Shown: positions 1 through 4,919, numbered from the stretch's first letter. The stretch: DNA of 12,753 nt from CAYIGN01 sp964363055 (GCA_964363055.1 CAYIGN010000021.1:1-12753), one strand, 5' to 3'. Translations and numbers: made by a program. Notes: a model not told the origin generated them from the letters alone.

Positions 1-2
1 CG

Positions 3-251
3 TGGTTTATCCCCTTGTACCCGGATCCCAAGCCGCCGCTCCAGCGCACCGGCGCCGGAGACGCATTTTCTTCCGCATTTACCGTGGCGCTGGCGCTTGG
101 CAAAAGCGTGGAAGAGGCATTGCGCTGGGGGCCGATCAATTCAATGTCCGTGGTGCAGGGCATCGGAGCGCGCCAGGGACTGCTTACTATGCCCCAACTG
201 CTGGATTACCTACAAAAAGCGCCGCCCCAGTATATGCCGCGACCGCTCTGA
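3..251 (+). CDS. PfkB-family carbohydrate kinase, C-terminal part (5' end outside window)
   Basis: The window opens inside this gene. The frame beginning at base 3 reads WFIPLYPDP and then RTGAGDAFSSAF, the signature of the PfkB/ribokinase fold: GAGD forms the anion hole and its Asp is the catalytic base that activates the sugar hydroxyl for phosphorylation by ATP. After it come the usual C-terminal helices (ALALGKSVEEALRWGPINS) and a VVQGIGARQGLLT segment typical of the family's last strand and helix. About 82 residues are visible, ending with TGA, roughly the last quarter of a 300-330-aa kinase. The substrate cannot be told from this part: ribokinase-, fructokinase- and ADP-dependent-like members all share it. 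A TTG at base 15 is not the true start, because the frame stays open to the window edge. Soon after the stop lie a palindrome and a separate promoter, so this is probably the last gene of its transcript. Confidence 0.85.
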   Translation, partial: WFIPLYPDPKPPLQRTGAGDAFSSAFTVALALGKSVEEALRWGPINSMSVVQGIGARQGLLTMPQLLDYLQKAPPQYMPRPL

Positions 252-262
252 CGAAACCCCGG

Positions 263-294
263 AATACTTCGATACATCGATGTATCTAAGTATT
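263..294. repeat. 32-nt near-perfect palindrome
   Basis: The core GATACATC/GATGTATC (271-286) is a perfect 16-nt palindrome. It is flanked by AATACTT (263-269) and AAGTATT (288-294), leaving one mismatched pair (270 and 287). It lies 11 nt after the kinase stop. No T-run follows directly, so it looks more like an operator or cruciform than a classic terminator. A different palindrome occupies the same relative place at 2888-2910. Confidence 0.75.
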
Positions 295-316
295 GCACTT
301 GGTGCGGATAACCCGC

Positions 317-352
317 TTTTTTTTTGGGGGGGGGGCGAGTGCGTGTTATACT
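317..352 (+). promoter_or_regulatory. Promoter with T9G10 homopolymer over -35/spacer
   Basis: Nine T (317-325) are followed directly by ten G (326-335). The T/G junction gives a TTGGGG -35-like hexamer (324-329), followed 17 nt later by an extended -10, TGT-TATACT (344-352). The ATG of the aldolase stub is at 362, 9 nt after the -10 box. The G-run therefore sits inside the promoter spacer. A related G8 promoter is found at 2932-2957. Confidence 0.6.
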
Positions 353-361
353 AAAAGAATT

Positions 362-484
362 ATGAGGGACATCCTGATTGAGGCGATAAAGCGGGGCTGG
401 ATCGCCGGCCATTTCAACGCCTCCGAGCTTGACCAGATGCCGGTTTTTCCCGCTTTTATCTTCACGGGTCTTATGCTATTGTGA
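362..484 (+). pseudogene. N-terminal stub of a class II fructose-bisphosphate aldolase copy
   Basis: The first 26 codons read MRDILIEAIKRGWIAGHFNA then SELDQM. They match the start of the intact fba at 1570 (GWATGHFNASELDQM), at both protein and DNA level. Homology ends at base 439. The remaining 14 codons to the TGA at 482-484 are read through the promoter of the following toxin-antitoxin operon, so they are not aldolase. This is one of three aldolase remnants or copies in the window and it keeps a good promoter. As a 40-aa peptide it cannot be an enzyme, since the zinc ligands and Schiff-base-independent catalytic residues are all missing. The likeliest origin is an aldolase copy interrupted when the mntA-hepT cassette became joined to it. 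Confidence 0.8.
474..482 (+). promoter_or_regulatory. Extended -10 promoter of mntA (leaderless)
   Basis: TGC-TATTGT (474-482) is an extended -10 whose expected start point falls at or next to the ATG at 489. There is no convincing -35 hexamer and no Shine-Dalgarno site. The same TATGCTATTGT word precedes the L25 gene at 7421-7431, which supports it as a promoter type of this genome. Confidence 0.55.
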
Positions 485-488
485 GAGT

Positions 489-854
489 ATGGCATTTGCT
501 TCGGATATCAAATTGGTCATTCTTTTCGGATCACAGGCGTCCGGCAAAGCCGGAAAAAATTCCGACACCGACGTGGCGGTTCTTTCCGATCACCCGCTGA
601 CGCTTGAAGAAAAAGCCGCGATCGGGGCAGAGGCCGCAATGATTTTTAATGTCTCCGAAGACAAGATTGACGTGGTGGATATTTGGCGCGCGTCGCCCCT
701 GCTGCAGCAGCGGATTGCATCCGAAGGAAAGATGATTCATGGAGACGCTTTTGATTTTATCCGTTTCCGGGTGGTTGCATGGAAACGGTATTTGGACACA
801 GCAAAATTCAGACGCGCGCGGGAGCGCGCGCTCGCGCAACACTATGGGAAATGA
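489..854 (+). CDS. mntA: MntA-type minimal nucleotidyltransferase antitoxin
   Basis: This is a 121-aa single-domain nucleotidyltransferase of the DNA polymerase beta superfamily. It carries the complete GSX10DXD motif of MntA: G14-S15, ten residues, then D26 and D28, with further Asp residues at D61 and D64 (KIDVVDIW) for the third metal-ligand position. In characterised type VII systems MntA attaches AMP groups to a tyrosine of the HEPN toxin and so silences it. The start at 489 was chosen because the extended -10 ends 6 nt upstream and homology begins there; an in-frame ATG at 429 lies inside the aldolase stub. Its stop overlaps hepT by 11 nt, as expected for translational coupling of an antitoxin-toxin pair. 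All catalytic residues are intact, so it is probably active. Confidence 0.9.
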   Translation: MAFASDIKLVILFGSQASGKAGKNSDTDVAVLSDHPLTLEEKAAIGAEAAMIFNVSEDKIDVVDIWRASPLLQQRIASEGKMIHGDAFDFIRFRVVAWKRYLDTAKFRRARERALAQHYGK

Positions 855-1263
855 ACTTATCTTGAAAAAACTTGAACAAATAAAGGAATTATTGAGTGAA
901 TTGGAACGACTGCTGCAGGCTTCGCTTGAAGTATTTGTTAAGGATTTGGTCGCCATTCGCGCGGCTGAGCGAAACTTTCAACTTGCAGTGGATATCGCGA
1001 GCGATATCAATACGCAGATTTTGCTTCAACGCGGAGAAAAAACACCCGATACCTATCGCGAATCGTTTATGGCGCTTGAGAAAGCGGCAATTCTTCCGCG
1101 CGATCTTACACGTCGGCTGATGGAGAGCGCTAAAGTGAGGAATATCCTCGTGCATGAATACGACTTTGAAGAGGACTATGAGAAATTTTATCACGCGGCG
1201 CGAGAATGCATACCTGCATATCGCGAATACACAAAAGTAATCTACGATTATGTGCGTATATAA
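844..1263 (+). CDS. hepT: HepT-type HEPN toxin (DUF86 ribonuclease)
   Basis: This 139-aa all-helical protein has the HEPN/DUF86 signature RX4HXY as VRNILVHEYD: R99, H104 and Y106. In HepT toxins R and H form the metal-independent RNase site of the dimer, and the Tyr is the residue AMPylated by MntA. The N-terminal half is rich in Lys, Glu and Leu helices (LILKKLEQIKELLSELERLL), as usual for the family. The start ATG at 844 overlaps the end of mntA, giving the order antitoxin then toxin. Both members are complete, so a working toxin-antitoxin module is likely. The stop codon overlaps the TATAAT (1259-1264) that serves the next gene, so the cassette abuts its neighbour with no spacer. Confidence 0.9.
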   Translation: MGNELILKKLEQIKELLSELERLLQASLEVFVKDLVAIRAAERNFQLAVDIASDINTQILLQRGEKTPDTYRESFMALEKAAILPRDLTRRLMESAKVRNILVHEYDFEEDYEKFYHAARECIPAYREYTKVIYDYVRI

Positions 1264-1264
1264 T
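1259..1264 (+). promoter_or_regulatory. -10 box before the chimeric small membrane-protein gene
   Basis: TATAAT overlaps the hepT stop codon and lies 7 nt before the ATG at 1272. The same layout (TATAAT, then ATG 8 nt later, preceded by a GCG-TAT context) occurs before the paralogue at 2966, so the box was probably kept when the cassette joined here. Confidence 0.5.
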
Positions 1265-1271
1265 AGATGAT

Positions 1272-1652
1272 ATGAACCTCCTCCAACAATACAGAGAGCA
1301 GCACTCCGAAGGGCCCAAAGAAAAGCCCCGATGGCAGCCGCCATCGGAATACGGCTTTTTCATCCGGCTTATCGTGCGCCTCTCCGGTGGCAGGATACGG
1401 GAGATGAGGCAGGTCAGTCGGATTTTGCTTTCCTTATCAATTTTTATAGGAGATGAAGTGGAAATAAAGCCCGCGGCTCTCGCACGATGGGAGAAGATCA
1501 GCCGCGATCTTGACGCAGGCAAAGGTCTTGCGTTTTTTTCGGCGTCCAAGATGCGGGGATGGTTAAAATATGATGATTCATCTTCAAGAAATTCTCCGCA
1601 ACGCGACGAGGGAGGGATGGGCAACCGGGCACTTCAACGCCTCGGAGCTTGA
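1272..1652 (+). pseudogene. Chimeric/truncated paralogue of the proline-tailed membrane protein at 2966
   Basis: The first ~58 codons (MNLLQQYREQ, then RLIVRLSGGRIREMRQVSRI, then a short hydrophobic stretch) are clearly homologous to the intact protein at 2966-3244 (MDLLSQYNKD, RLVMRLSGGRIRDARTASYV). From about base 1447 the homology stops: the membrane segment is cut short and the proline tail is missing. What follows (EIKPAALARWEKISRDLDAG, then KGLAFFSASKMRGWLK) resembles the C-terminal end of a small antitoxin-like protein; this is only an impression of pattern. The frame then runs 83 nt into the start of fba in another frame, so the end at 1652 is not a natural stop. It is best read as a broken copy whose 3' end was replaced by part of another gene. 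A short chimeric peptide could still be made from the TATAAT upstream. Confidence 0.5.
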
Positions 1653-2475
1653 CCAGATGCGGGCGATCGTGGAGGCATGCCGCGAGGTTGGGGCGCCCGC
1701 GATTATCGGTACTTCGGAAGGGGAAGGAGCCCATTTGGGGCACGCCGAGGCGGTGGCGCTCCGCGATGTATTTCGCAAAGAGTATGGCATCCCCATTTTT
1801 CTGAATGCCGATCATCATAAGAGCGTCGAATCCGCCAAAAGAGACATTGACGCGGGCTATGACTCGGTGCATATTGATTTGTCCGCTCTGCCATACGAGG
1901 AAAATGTCGCGGGGACCAAGGAGGTCATAGATTATGCCCATGCGAAACCTACAACCTACAACTTACAACCTACAACCTTATCGATTGAAGGAGAACTTGG
2001 TTACCTGCGGGGCGAATCAAAGATACAGAAAGAGAAAATTGAAGTGAAGCCGGAGGACTATACGGATCCGGAACAGGCGGCGGATTTTGTCCGCCGCACG
2101 GGCATAGACCGGCTGGCGATTGCGGTGGGCAATATCCACGGTATATCGCTGGATGAACCGAATCTTGATATAGAACGGATTCGGGCGATCCGGCGCGCGG
2201 TGCCCGAAGATGTTGCGTTGGTACTCCATGCAGGTTCAGGTATTCCGGACGAGCAAATCCGCGCCGCGATTGAGGCGGGCATCAGCAATGTCCACATCAA
2301 TACGGACCTGCGCACGGCATTTGTAGGCGCGTTGAAAAAATCTCTCACAGAACATCCGGACGAAGCCGCGATGTACAAGCTGGATGCGGACGCCATTGTC
2401 GCAATGAAAGAAGTGATAAAACGGAAATTGACGCTTTTTGGCGCGGTTGGTAGGATAGGTGTGCCAAACGCATAA
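1570..2475 (+). CDS. fba: Class II fructose-bisphosphate aldolase
   Basis: This 301-aa TIM-barrel zinc aldolase interconverts fructose-1,6-bisphosphate with glyceraldehyde-3-phosphate and dihydroxyacetone phosphate in the cytoplasm. Visible motifs in order are GHFNASELDQM (20-30), LNADHHKS with the catalytic Asp81 and zinc-ligand His82/83, SIEGELGYL (Glu140/142), AVGNIHG (zinc-ligand His190), LHAGSG (His220) and INTDLR (243-248) for phosphate binding. Length is normal for the short class II branch; tagatose-bisphosphate specificity cannot be excluded. One oddity is a stretch at residues ~126-137 (KPTTYNLQPTTL) encoded by four 7-nt repeats, inserted where homologues run directly from the AHAK-type helix into the SVEGELG strand. 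Two start ATGs are adjacent (1570, 1573); neither has a Shine-Dalgarno site. The 63-aa membrane protein gene follows after 11 nt, presumably on the same transcript. Confidence 0.93.
   Translation: MMIHLQEILRNATREGWATGHFNASELDQMRAIVEACREVGAPAIIGTSEGEGAHLGHAEAVALRDVFRKEYGIPIFLNADHHKSVESAKRDIDAGYDSVHIDLSALPYEENVAGTKEVIDYAHAKPTTYNLQPTTLSIEGELGYLRGESKIQKEKIEVKPEDYTDPEQAADFVRRTGIDRLAIAVGNIHGISLDEPNLDIERIRAIRRAVPEDVALVLHAGSGIPDEQIRAAIEAGISNVHINTDLRTAFVGALKKSLTEHPDEAAMYKLDADAIVAMKEVIKRKLTLFGAVGRIGVPNA
1948..1980 (+). repeat. Heptanucleotide tandem repeat inside fba
   Basis: Four 7-nt units, CCTACAA, CCTACAA, CTTACAA and CCTACAA (1948-1975), plus a partial CCTTA, lie in frame in fba and encode PTTYNLQPTTL-like residues. 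Because the unit is not a multiple of three, gain or loss of one copy would shift the frame. Confidence 0.85.
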
Positions 2476-2486
2476 AGAGTACTGCC

Positions 2487-2678
2487 ATGAATTTCAACCG
2501 TGATCAGATTGTCTTGTTATCAAAATATTTGTCTGATATGTCTAAAATCCTTTTTGTGTCCACGCTTCTTGGGTTTGTCGTGCCGACAAACGCCGCACTG
2601 ATAACATTCCCCATATTTATTCTTGGCGCATTGACCGCCACGGGCTGCCTCATTTTGAGCATCAATGTACTGAAGTAA
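2487..2678 (+). CDS. 63-aa two-helix membrane protein, copy A (unknown function)
   Basis: The protein starts with a short polar segment (MNFNRDQIVLLSKYLSDMSK), followed by two hydrophobic helices at about residues 20-38 and 42-62. A paralogue with the same layout is at 5413-5607. Shared residues include N-R-D-Q-I in the first helix, K-LF-S--GF--P in the first membrane span, and IF--G in the second. Both copies follow an aldolase reading frame and both precede two even smaller membrane peptides, so the association is kept. Keeping an open frame while the sequence diverged suggests selection. It faintly resembles small families annotated only as DUFs (DUF6722-like), but I could not test this. 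The start lies 11 nt after the fba stop, without a promoter of its own. Confidence 0.75.
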   Translation: MNFNRDQIVLLSKYLSDMSKILFVSTLLGFVVPTNAALITFPIFILGALTATGCLILSINVLK

Positions 2679-2689
2679 TATAAAGCCAT

Positions 2690-2773
2690 ATGAATCCATT
2701 GGGAGTTGCTTACATCGTTATAGCGATCATCATGACAATTATTTTTGTCGTGGCGATGCGGCATAAACCATAA
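2690..2773 (+). CDS. 27-aa single-span membrane peptide, copy A
   Basis: The product reads MNPLGVAYIVIAIIMTIIFV then VAMRHKP: one membrane helix with a basic C-terminal end. It is too short for most gene finders. It is supported by a 27-aa paralogue at 5621-5704 (MLQYLIIVYIFVGIVGTIGF then IYVMKHK). The two have the same length, the same position between two neighbours, and a shared YI / I-FV / M-(R/K)-HK pattern. The basic end predicts a cytoplasmic C-terminus. Function is unknown; small regulatory subunits of membrane complexes often look like this, but no complex is evident here. Confidence 0.6.
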   Translation: MNPLGVAYIVIAIIMTIIFVVAMRHKP

Positions 2774-2777
2774 AACT

Positions 2778-2885
2778 ATGAATGACGCTATTTTTTACAT
2801 TGTTGCCGGGGTCGTCATTGCAATTATGTTCGGCGTAGGTCTTTTTTACAATCCCAGATCAAAATCCCGTTCGCAAGGGCGGTAA
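2778..2885 (+). CDS. 35-aa single-span membrane peptide, copy A
   Basis: The product is MNDAIFYIVAGVVIAIMFGV then GLFYNPRSKSRSQGR: one membrane helix and a basic tail. The paralogue at 5723-5809 (28 aa) shares the A-VV-AI-FGV--FY-P--K pattern and has a shorter tail. It starts 4 nt after the stop of the 27-aa gene, and the pair and its order are the same in copy B. Its stop is followed after 2 nt by a 23-nt palindrome that may end the transcript or control the next promoter. The extended tail (SKSRSQGR) may be a read-through of a lost stop, since copy B ends at PKK. Confidence 0.6.
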   Translation: MNDAIFYIVAGVVIAIMFGVGLFYNPRSKSRSQGR

Positions 2886-2887
2886 AA

Positions 2888-2910
2888 TGTTTGAAGTCCG
2901 ACTTCAAACA
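2888..2910. repeat. 23-nt perfect palindrome
   Basis: TGTTTGAAGTC and GACTTCAAACA form an 11-bp perfect inverted repeat around a single central C. It lies just after the 35-aa gene and 26 nt before a G8 tract and promoter, the same arrangement as 263-352. No U-tract follows, so an operator role is as likely as termination. Confidence 0.75.
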
Positions 2911-2931
2911 AGGAGTGTGGATAAATCGTCC

Positions 2932-2957
2932 TTGCGGGGGGGGCGATGCGGTATAAT
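2932..2957 (+). promoter_or_regulatory. Promoter with G8 tract before the pilin operon
   Basis: TTGCGG (2932-2937) runs into G8 (2936-2943), followed by CGATGCGG and a consensus TATAAT (2952-2957), 8 nt before the ATG at 2966. The spacing from TTGCGG to TATAAT is only 14 nt. The sequence after the G-run (GGCGATGCG) matches that after the G10 at 326-335 (GGCGAGTGCG), so the two promoters are probably related. Confidence 0.6.
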
Positions 2958-2965
2958 CCATAGAT

Positions 2966-3244
2966 ATGGATCTCCTCTCTCAATACAATAAAGACCAACC
3001 AGAAGCGTTTCAGGAGGAAAAAGCCGCGCCTATAACGGATGAATACGGACGCGCCCACAGCGGTATGATCCGTCTCGTGATGCGGCTCTCCGGAGGCAGG
3101 ATACGGGATGCGCGGACTGCGAGTTATGTGTTGCTTATTGCGGCGGCGGTGATTTTGACCGTTTCTTTGGTTTTCTTTTTTGCTGGAAGCGGCAACAGTA
3201 CTCTGCCGCCCCCGCCCACTCCGTTTCAATTGGAAGGAAGATAA
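2966..3244 (+). CDS. Proline-tailed single-span membrane protein upstream of pilin
   Basis: This is a 92-aa protein. It has a hydrophilic N-terminal half (MDLLSQYNKDQPEAFQEEKA), a basic juxtamembrane motif (RLVMRLSGGRIRDARTASYV), one membrane helix (about residues 53-73) and an outside tail with PPPPPTPFQ. The positive-inside rule predicts a cytoplasmic N-terminus and an external proline tail. It lies 4 nt before a type IV pilin-like gene and shares its promoter, so a role in pilus assembly, anchoring or envelope attachment is plausible but unproven. A truncated paralogue lies at 1272. I recognise no named family. The start is fixed by the TATAAT 8 nt upstream and by alignment with the MNLLQQY start of the paralogue. 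Confidence 0.75.
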   Translation: MDLLSQYNKDQPEAFQEEKAAPITDEYGRAHSGMIRLVMRLSGGRIRDARTASYVLLIAAAVILTVSLVFFFAGSGNSTLPPPPTPFQLEGR

Positions 3245-3248
3245 CACT

Positions 3249-3782
3249 ATGCGATACGCGAACAGGGGCTTTACCCTTATTGAACTTCTCGTCGTCATCT
3301 CTATCATCGGACTTCTGTTCAGTATTGTGCTGACCAGCGTCAATTCTGCGCGCGCCAAAGCGCGCGACGCATTGCGGATTTTAAACAAATCCAGACCGCA
3401 CTGGAGTTATTTTATGACCAGACCGGCAGCTATCCAAAAAGTCCGGGGCATGCGACATGGTCGGGGCATTGGGCGTATTTTTCCGAATGTCTGGAGACGG
3501 GCACGAACTGCGGGTTTACAGTTTCCAATTATCAGTCGTCTATCACGAAAGTGCCGCAGGATCCGCGGCGTACGGCGACCGATCCTTTTGCCGAGGGCAT
3601 TACCTAATTACCCGGGGTACCCCACAGGGTGCGACGATGGACAGAGTTATCGCATCAAAGCCGACTTAGAAACAAATAGCGCTGCGCTTGCCAGCAGCAT
3701 AAAGGGAAGTTTCTACAATAATAATGGCGGATGCAACGGACAGGGATATTGCGTAGGCGTCGGAACCTGCGGCGGGTGGTAA
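3249..3782 (+). CDS. Type IV pilin-like protein, middle part out of frame
   Basis: The N-terminus MRYANRGFTLIELLVVISII is a classic type III prepilin signal: cleavage between Gly7 and Phe8, Glu at +5 of the mature protein, then the hydrophobic assembly helix. The uninterrupted frame gives 178 aa, but residues ~40-118 are basic nonsense. The proper pilin continues in another frame from base 3368 (RIADFKQIQTALELFYDQTG, SYPKSPGHATW, VPQDPRRTATDPF) to a TAA at 3605-3607. The original frame then resumes with the tail GCDDGQSYRIKADLETN and GYCVGVGTCGGW. A lost base near 3368 and an extra base near 3605 explain this exactly. Either the gene is damaged or the sequence has two errors. An intact version would be a surface pilin subunit processed by prepilin peptidase. 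It follows the proline-tailed protein after 4 nt. Confidence 0.75.
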   Translation: MRYANRGFTLIELLVVISIIGLLFSIVLTSVNSARAKARDALRILNKSRPHWSYFMTRPAAIQKVRGMRHGRGIGRIFPNVWRRARTAGLQFPIISRLSRKCRRIRGVRRPILLPRALPNYPGYPTGCDDGQSYRIKADLETNSAALASSIKGSFYNNNGGCNGQGYCVGVGTCGGW

Positions 3783-3786
3783 TCAT
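3624..3786 (+). repeat. 163-bp near-identical repeat, copy 1 (pilin tail)
   Basis: Bases 3624-3786 match 5984-6146 with a single difference (C3635 versus A5995). The block covers the last ~53 codons of the pilin, its TAA, and 6 nt beyond. Both flanks diverge immediately. Downstream, both copies continue into related but diverged starts of ddh. Confidence 0.95.
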
Positions 3787-3791
3787 CGCTT

Positions 3792-3842
3792 ATGAAAATC
3801 CTCATCAGGTACGAAATACCGGATCGCGGCGTCAATAGAAGG
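3792..3842 (+). pseudogene. N-terminal stub of D-2-hydroxyacid dehydrogenase
   Basis: MKILIRYEIPDRGVN corresponds to the start of the intact dehydrogenase at 6152 (MKILITHDIPDRGIN), about 85% identical in DNA over 51 nt, and lies the same distance after the 163-bp repeat. Homology ends near base 3842. The frame stays open to 4004, but the following sequence (RTGQDISASPCESRGERTEM) does not look like the dehydrogenase or any protein I recognise. It is a leftover of a third ddh copy lost by deletion. Confidence 0.7.
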
Positions 3843-4025
3843 ACGGGCCAGGACATTTCCGCGAGCCCTTGCGAGAGTAGGGGCGAGCGAACCGAAATGC
3901 TCCGGGTTTCGCCGGGGGCGAGACGACCCAGCCGCAGCCAAAATTCTGCGGTGCAACAGAATAAAGGGTTTTGTAATCATCTTAAGGTCGTTTTAGGAGA
4001 ATAATTAGCGGTTTAACAAAAGCGT
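3843..4025. other. Non-coding stretch, no recognised gene
   Basis: About 180 nt, GC-rich at first and AT-rich towards 4026. Both strands carry short open frames (3792-4004 plus, 3783-3980 minus) of arginine-rich composition that I judge spurious. It contains a small hairpin (CCGCAG 3932-3937 with CTGCGG 3946-3951) and, near the end, TTTAGGAGAATAATTAG, which has a Shine-Dalgarno-like AGGAGA but sits too far from the ATG at 4026 to act on it. No promoter is evident. Confidence 0.5.
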
Positions 4026-4916
4026 ATGTCTAAAAAGATTATTTTTTCTACTATTGTCACGGTGGCGGGGTTGGGGTCGGCTGCGTTGGGGGTTTTCGGA
4101 GCAAACAGGCCTTTTCCGGTGGAGCCGGCCATACCATCTCTTTCTGTTGAGATCAAAACAAACGGGATCGTCGCCGTGCGGGGCGCCAAGGTGTCCGAGG
4201 TCGCCACCAGCACTCTTGTCGCCACCACCAACTGGGGGTCAAGCAGTCTGTCTTGGCGAGTCAACGCCGGGGATAGCACCGAAATACTCCGTCGCTATCC
4301 CGGGCAGGCAAGATTTTCCGAGATTGCCCCGGGCCATACGATCAGCTTCAGAGGATCGCTTGATCAGACCTCACCCGGACTTATTGTTCAAGCAAAAGTA
4401 GTGCGCGATTGGTCAATTGAGAGGATCACTCTGAATGTATTTGGCGTGGTGACGAGTAGGGATGCGGGGGCCAAGCGATTTGTTATTCAAACCGAAGAGC
4501 ACGGTCCGATCACGGTCGTGGTCATGGATGCCACCCAGATTCTGAAGTCCAAGGCAACTACTACGTTTGATGCCATCACAGTTGGGATGCGGGTGGGGGC
4601 ACGCGGCGCGTGGGACCGAACGGCAAAAATACTCCAGGCCGATCAGGTGAAGGTGCATAGAGAGGAGCGCAGGGTGTTCTCGAATGGCAGACTCCAGTCG
4701 CTTCCCACAACGAGTGTCCCGCCGACATCTATTATGGTGCGATTTGGAGGTGTTGATTACACAGTTAATATCAGCCCTGAGACCGCGATTCTTAACCGGA
4801 ATTGGGAGGCAGTCAGCTTGAGCGACTTGAAGTCCGGAGATCATATCCGGGTCTATGGGGTTCGAGATGAACTGGCGGTTGATGCGACGGTTGTCCGTGA
4901 CGTTGATTTGAAGTAA
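4026..4916 (+). CDS. Secreted three-repeat beta protein, DUF5666-like
   Basis: This 296-aa protein has an N-terminal export signal (MSKKIIFSTIVTVAGLGSAA) and no further membrane span. The exported part appears to hold three repeats of ~70-90 residues (about 36-125, 136-208 and 214-294). Each shows the pattern of a GxV start, an ITV/YTV strand, a D/E-T-xIL turn, then a (I/L)xxGxxIxVxG strand and an A-x-VVRD or ADQVKV end. This is the style of DUF5666 modules, which are common in secreted CPR proteins and have no established function; the assignment is by pattern only. The gene lies between the two copies of the duplicated block, flanked by ddh remnants, so it probably entered or survived there independently. 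The start is the only ATG fitting the signal peptide. Confidence 0.75.
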   Translation: MSKKIIFSTIVTVAGLGSAALGVFGANRPFPVEPAIPSLSVEIKTNGIVAVRGAKVSEVATSTLVATTNWGSSSLSWRVNAGDSTEILRRYPGQARFSEIAPGHTISFRGSLDQTSPGLIVQAKVVRDWSIERITLNVFGVVTSRDAGAKRFVIQTEEHGPITVVVMDATQILKSKATTTFDAITVGMRVGARGAWDRTAKILQADQVKVHREERRVFSNGRLQSLPTTSVPPTSIMVRFGGVDYTVNISPETAILNRNWEAVSLSDLKSGDHIRVYGVRDELAVDATVVRDVDLK

Positions 4917-4919
4917 GCT

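Noticed and set aside
429..488. Upstream ATG start for mntA
   Set aside because: It lies inside the aldolase stub and before the promoter; the encoded 20 residues do not match nucleotidyltransferases.
531..956. 141-aa minus-strand open frame
   Set aside because: Antisense to mntA, whose GSX10DXD motif fixes the plus strand as coding.
1130..1624. 164-aa minus-strand open frame
   Set aside because: Antisense to the end of hepT and the chimeric gene; no domain, no start signal.
1948..1980. CRISPR-like repeat
   Set aside because: Units are 7 nt with no spacers; no cas genes or longer direct repeats occur in the window.
2846..3388. 180-aa minus-strand open frame
   Set aside because: It runs opposite the proline-tail gene and the pilin start, has biased basic composition, no recognisable domain and no promoter. 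It is a shadow of the plus-strand genes.
3792..4004. 70-aa protein starting MKILIRYEIPDRG
   Set aside because: Only the first ~17 codons are homologous to ddh; the rest is arginine-rich read-through. Treated as a stub and non-coding DNA.
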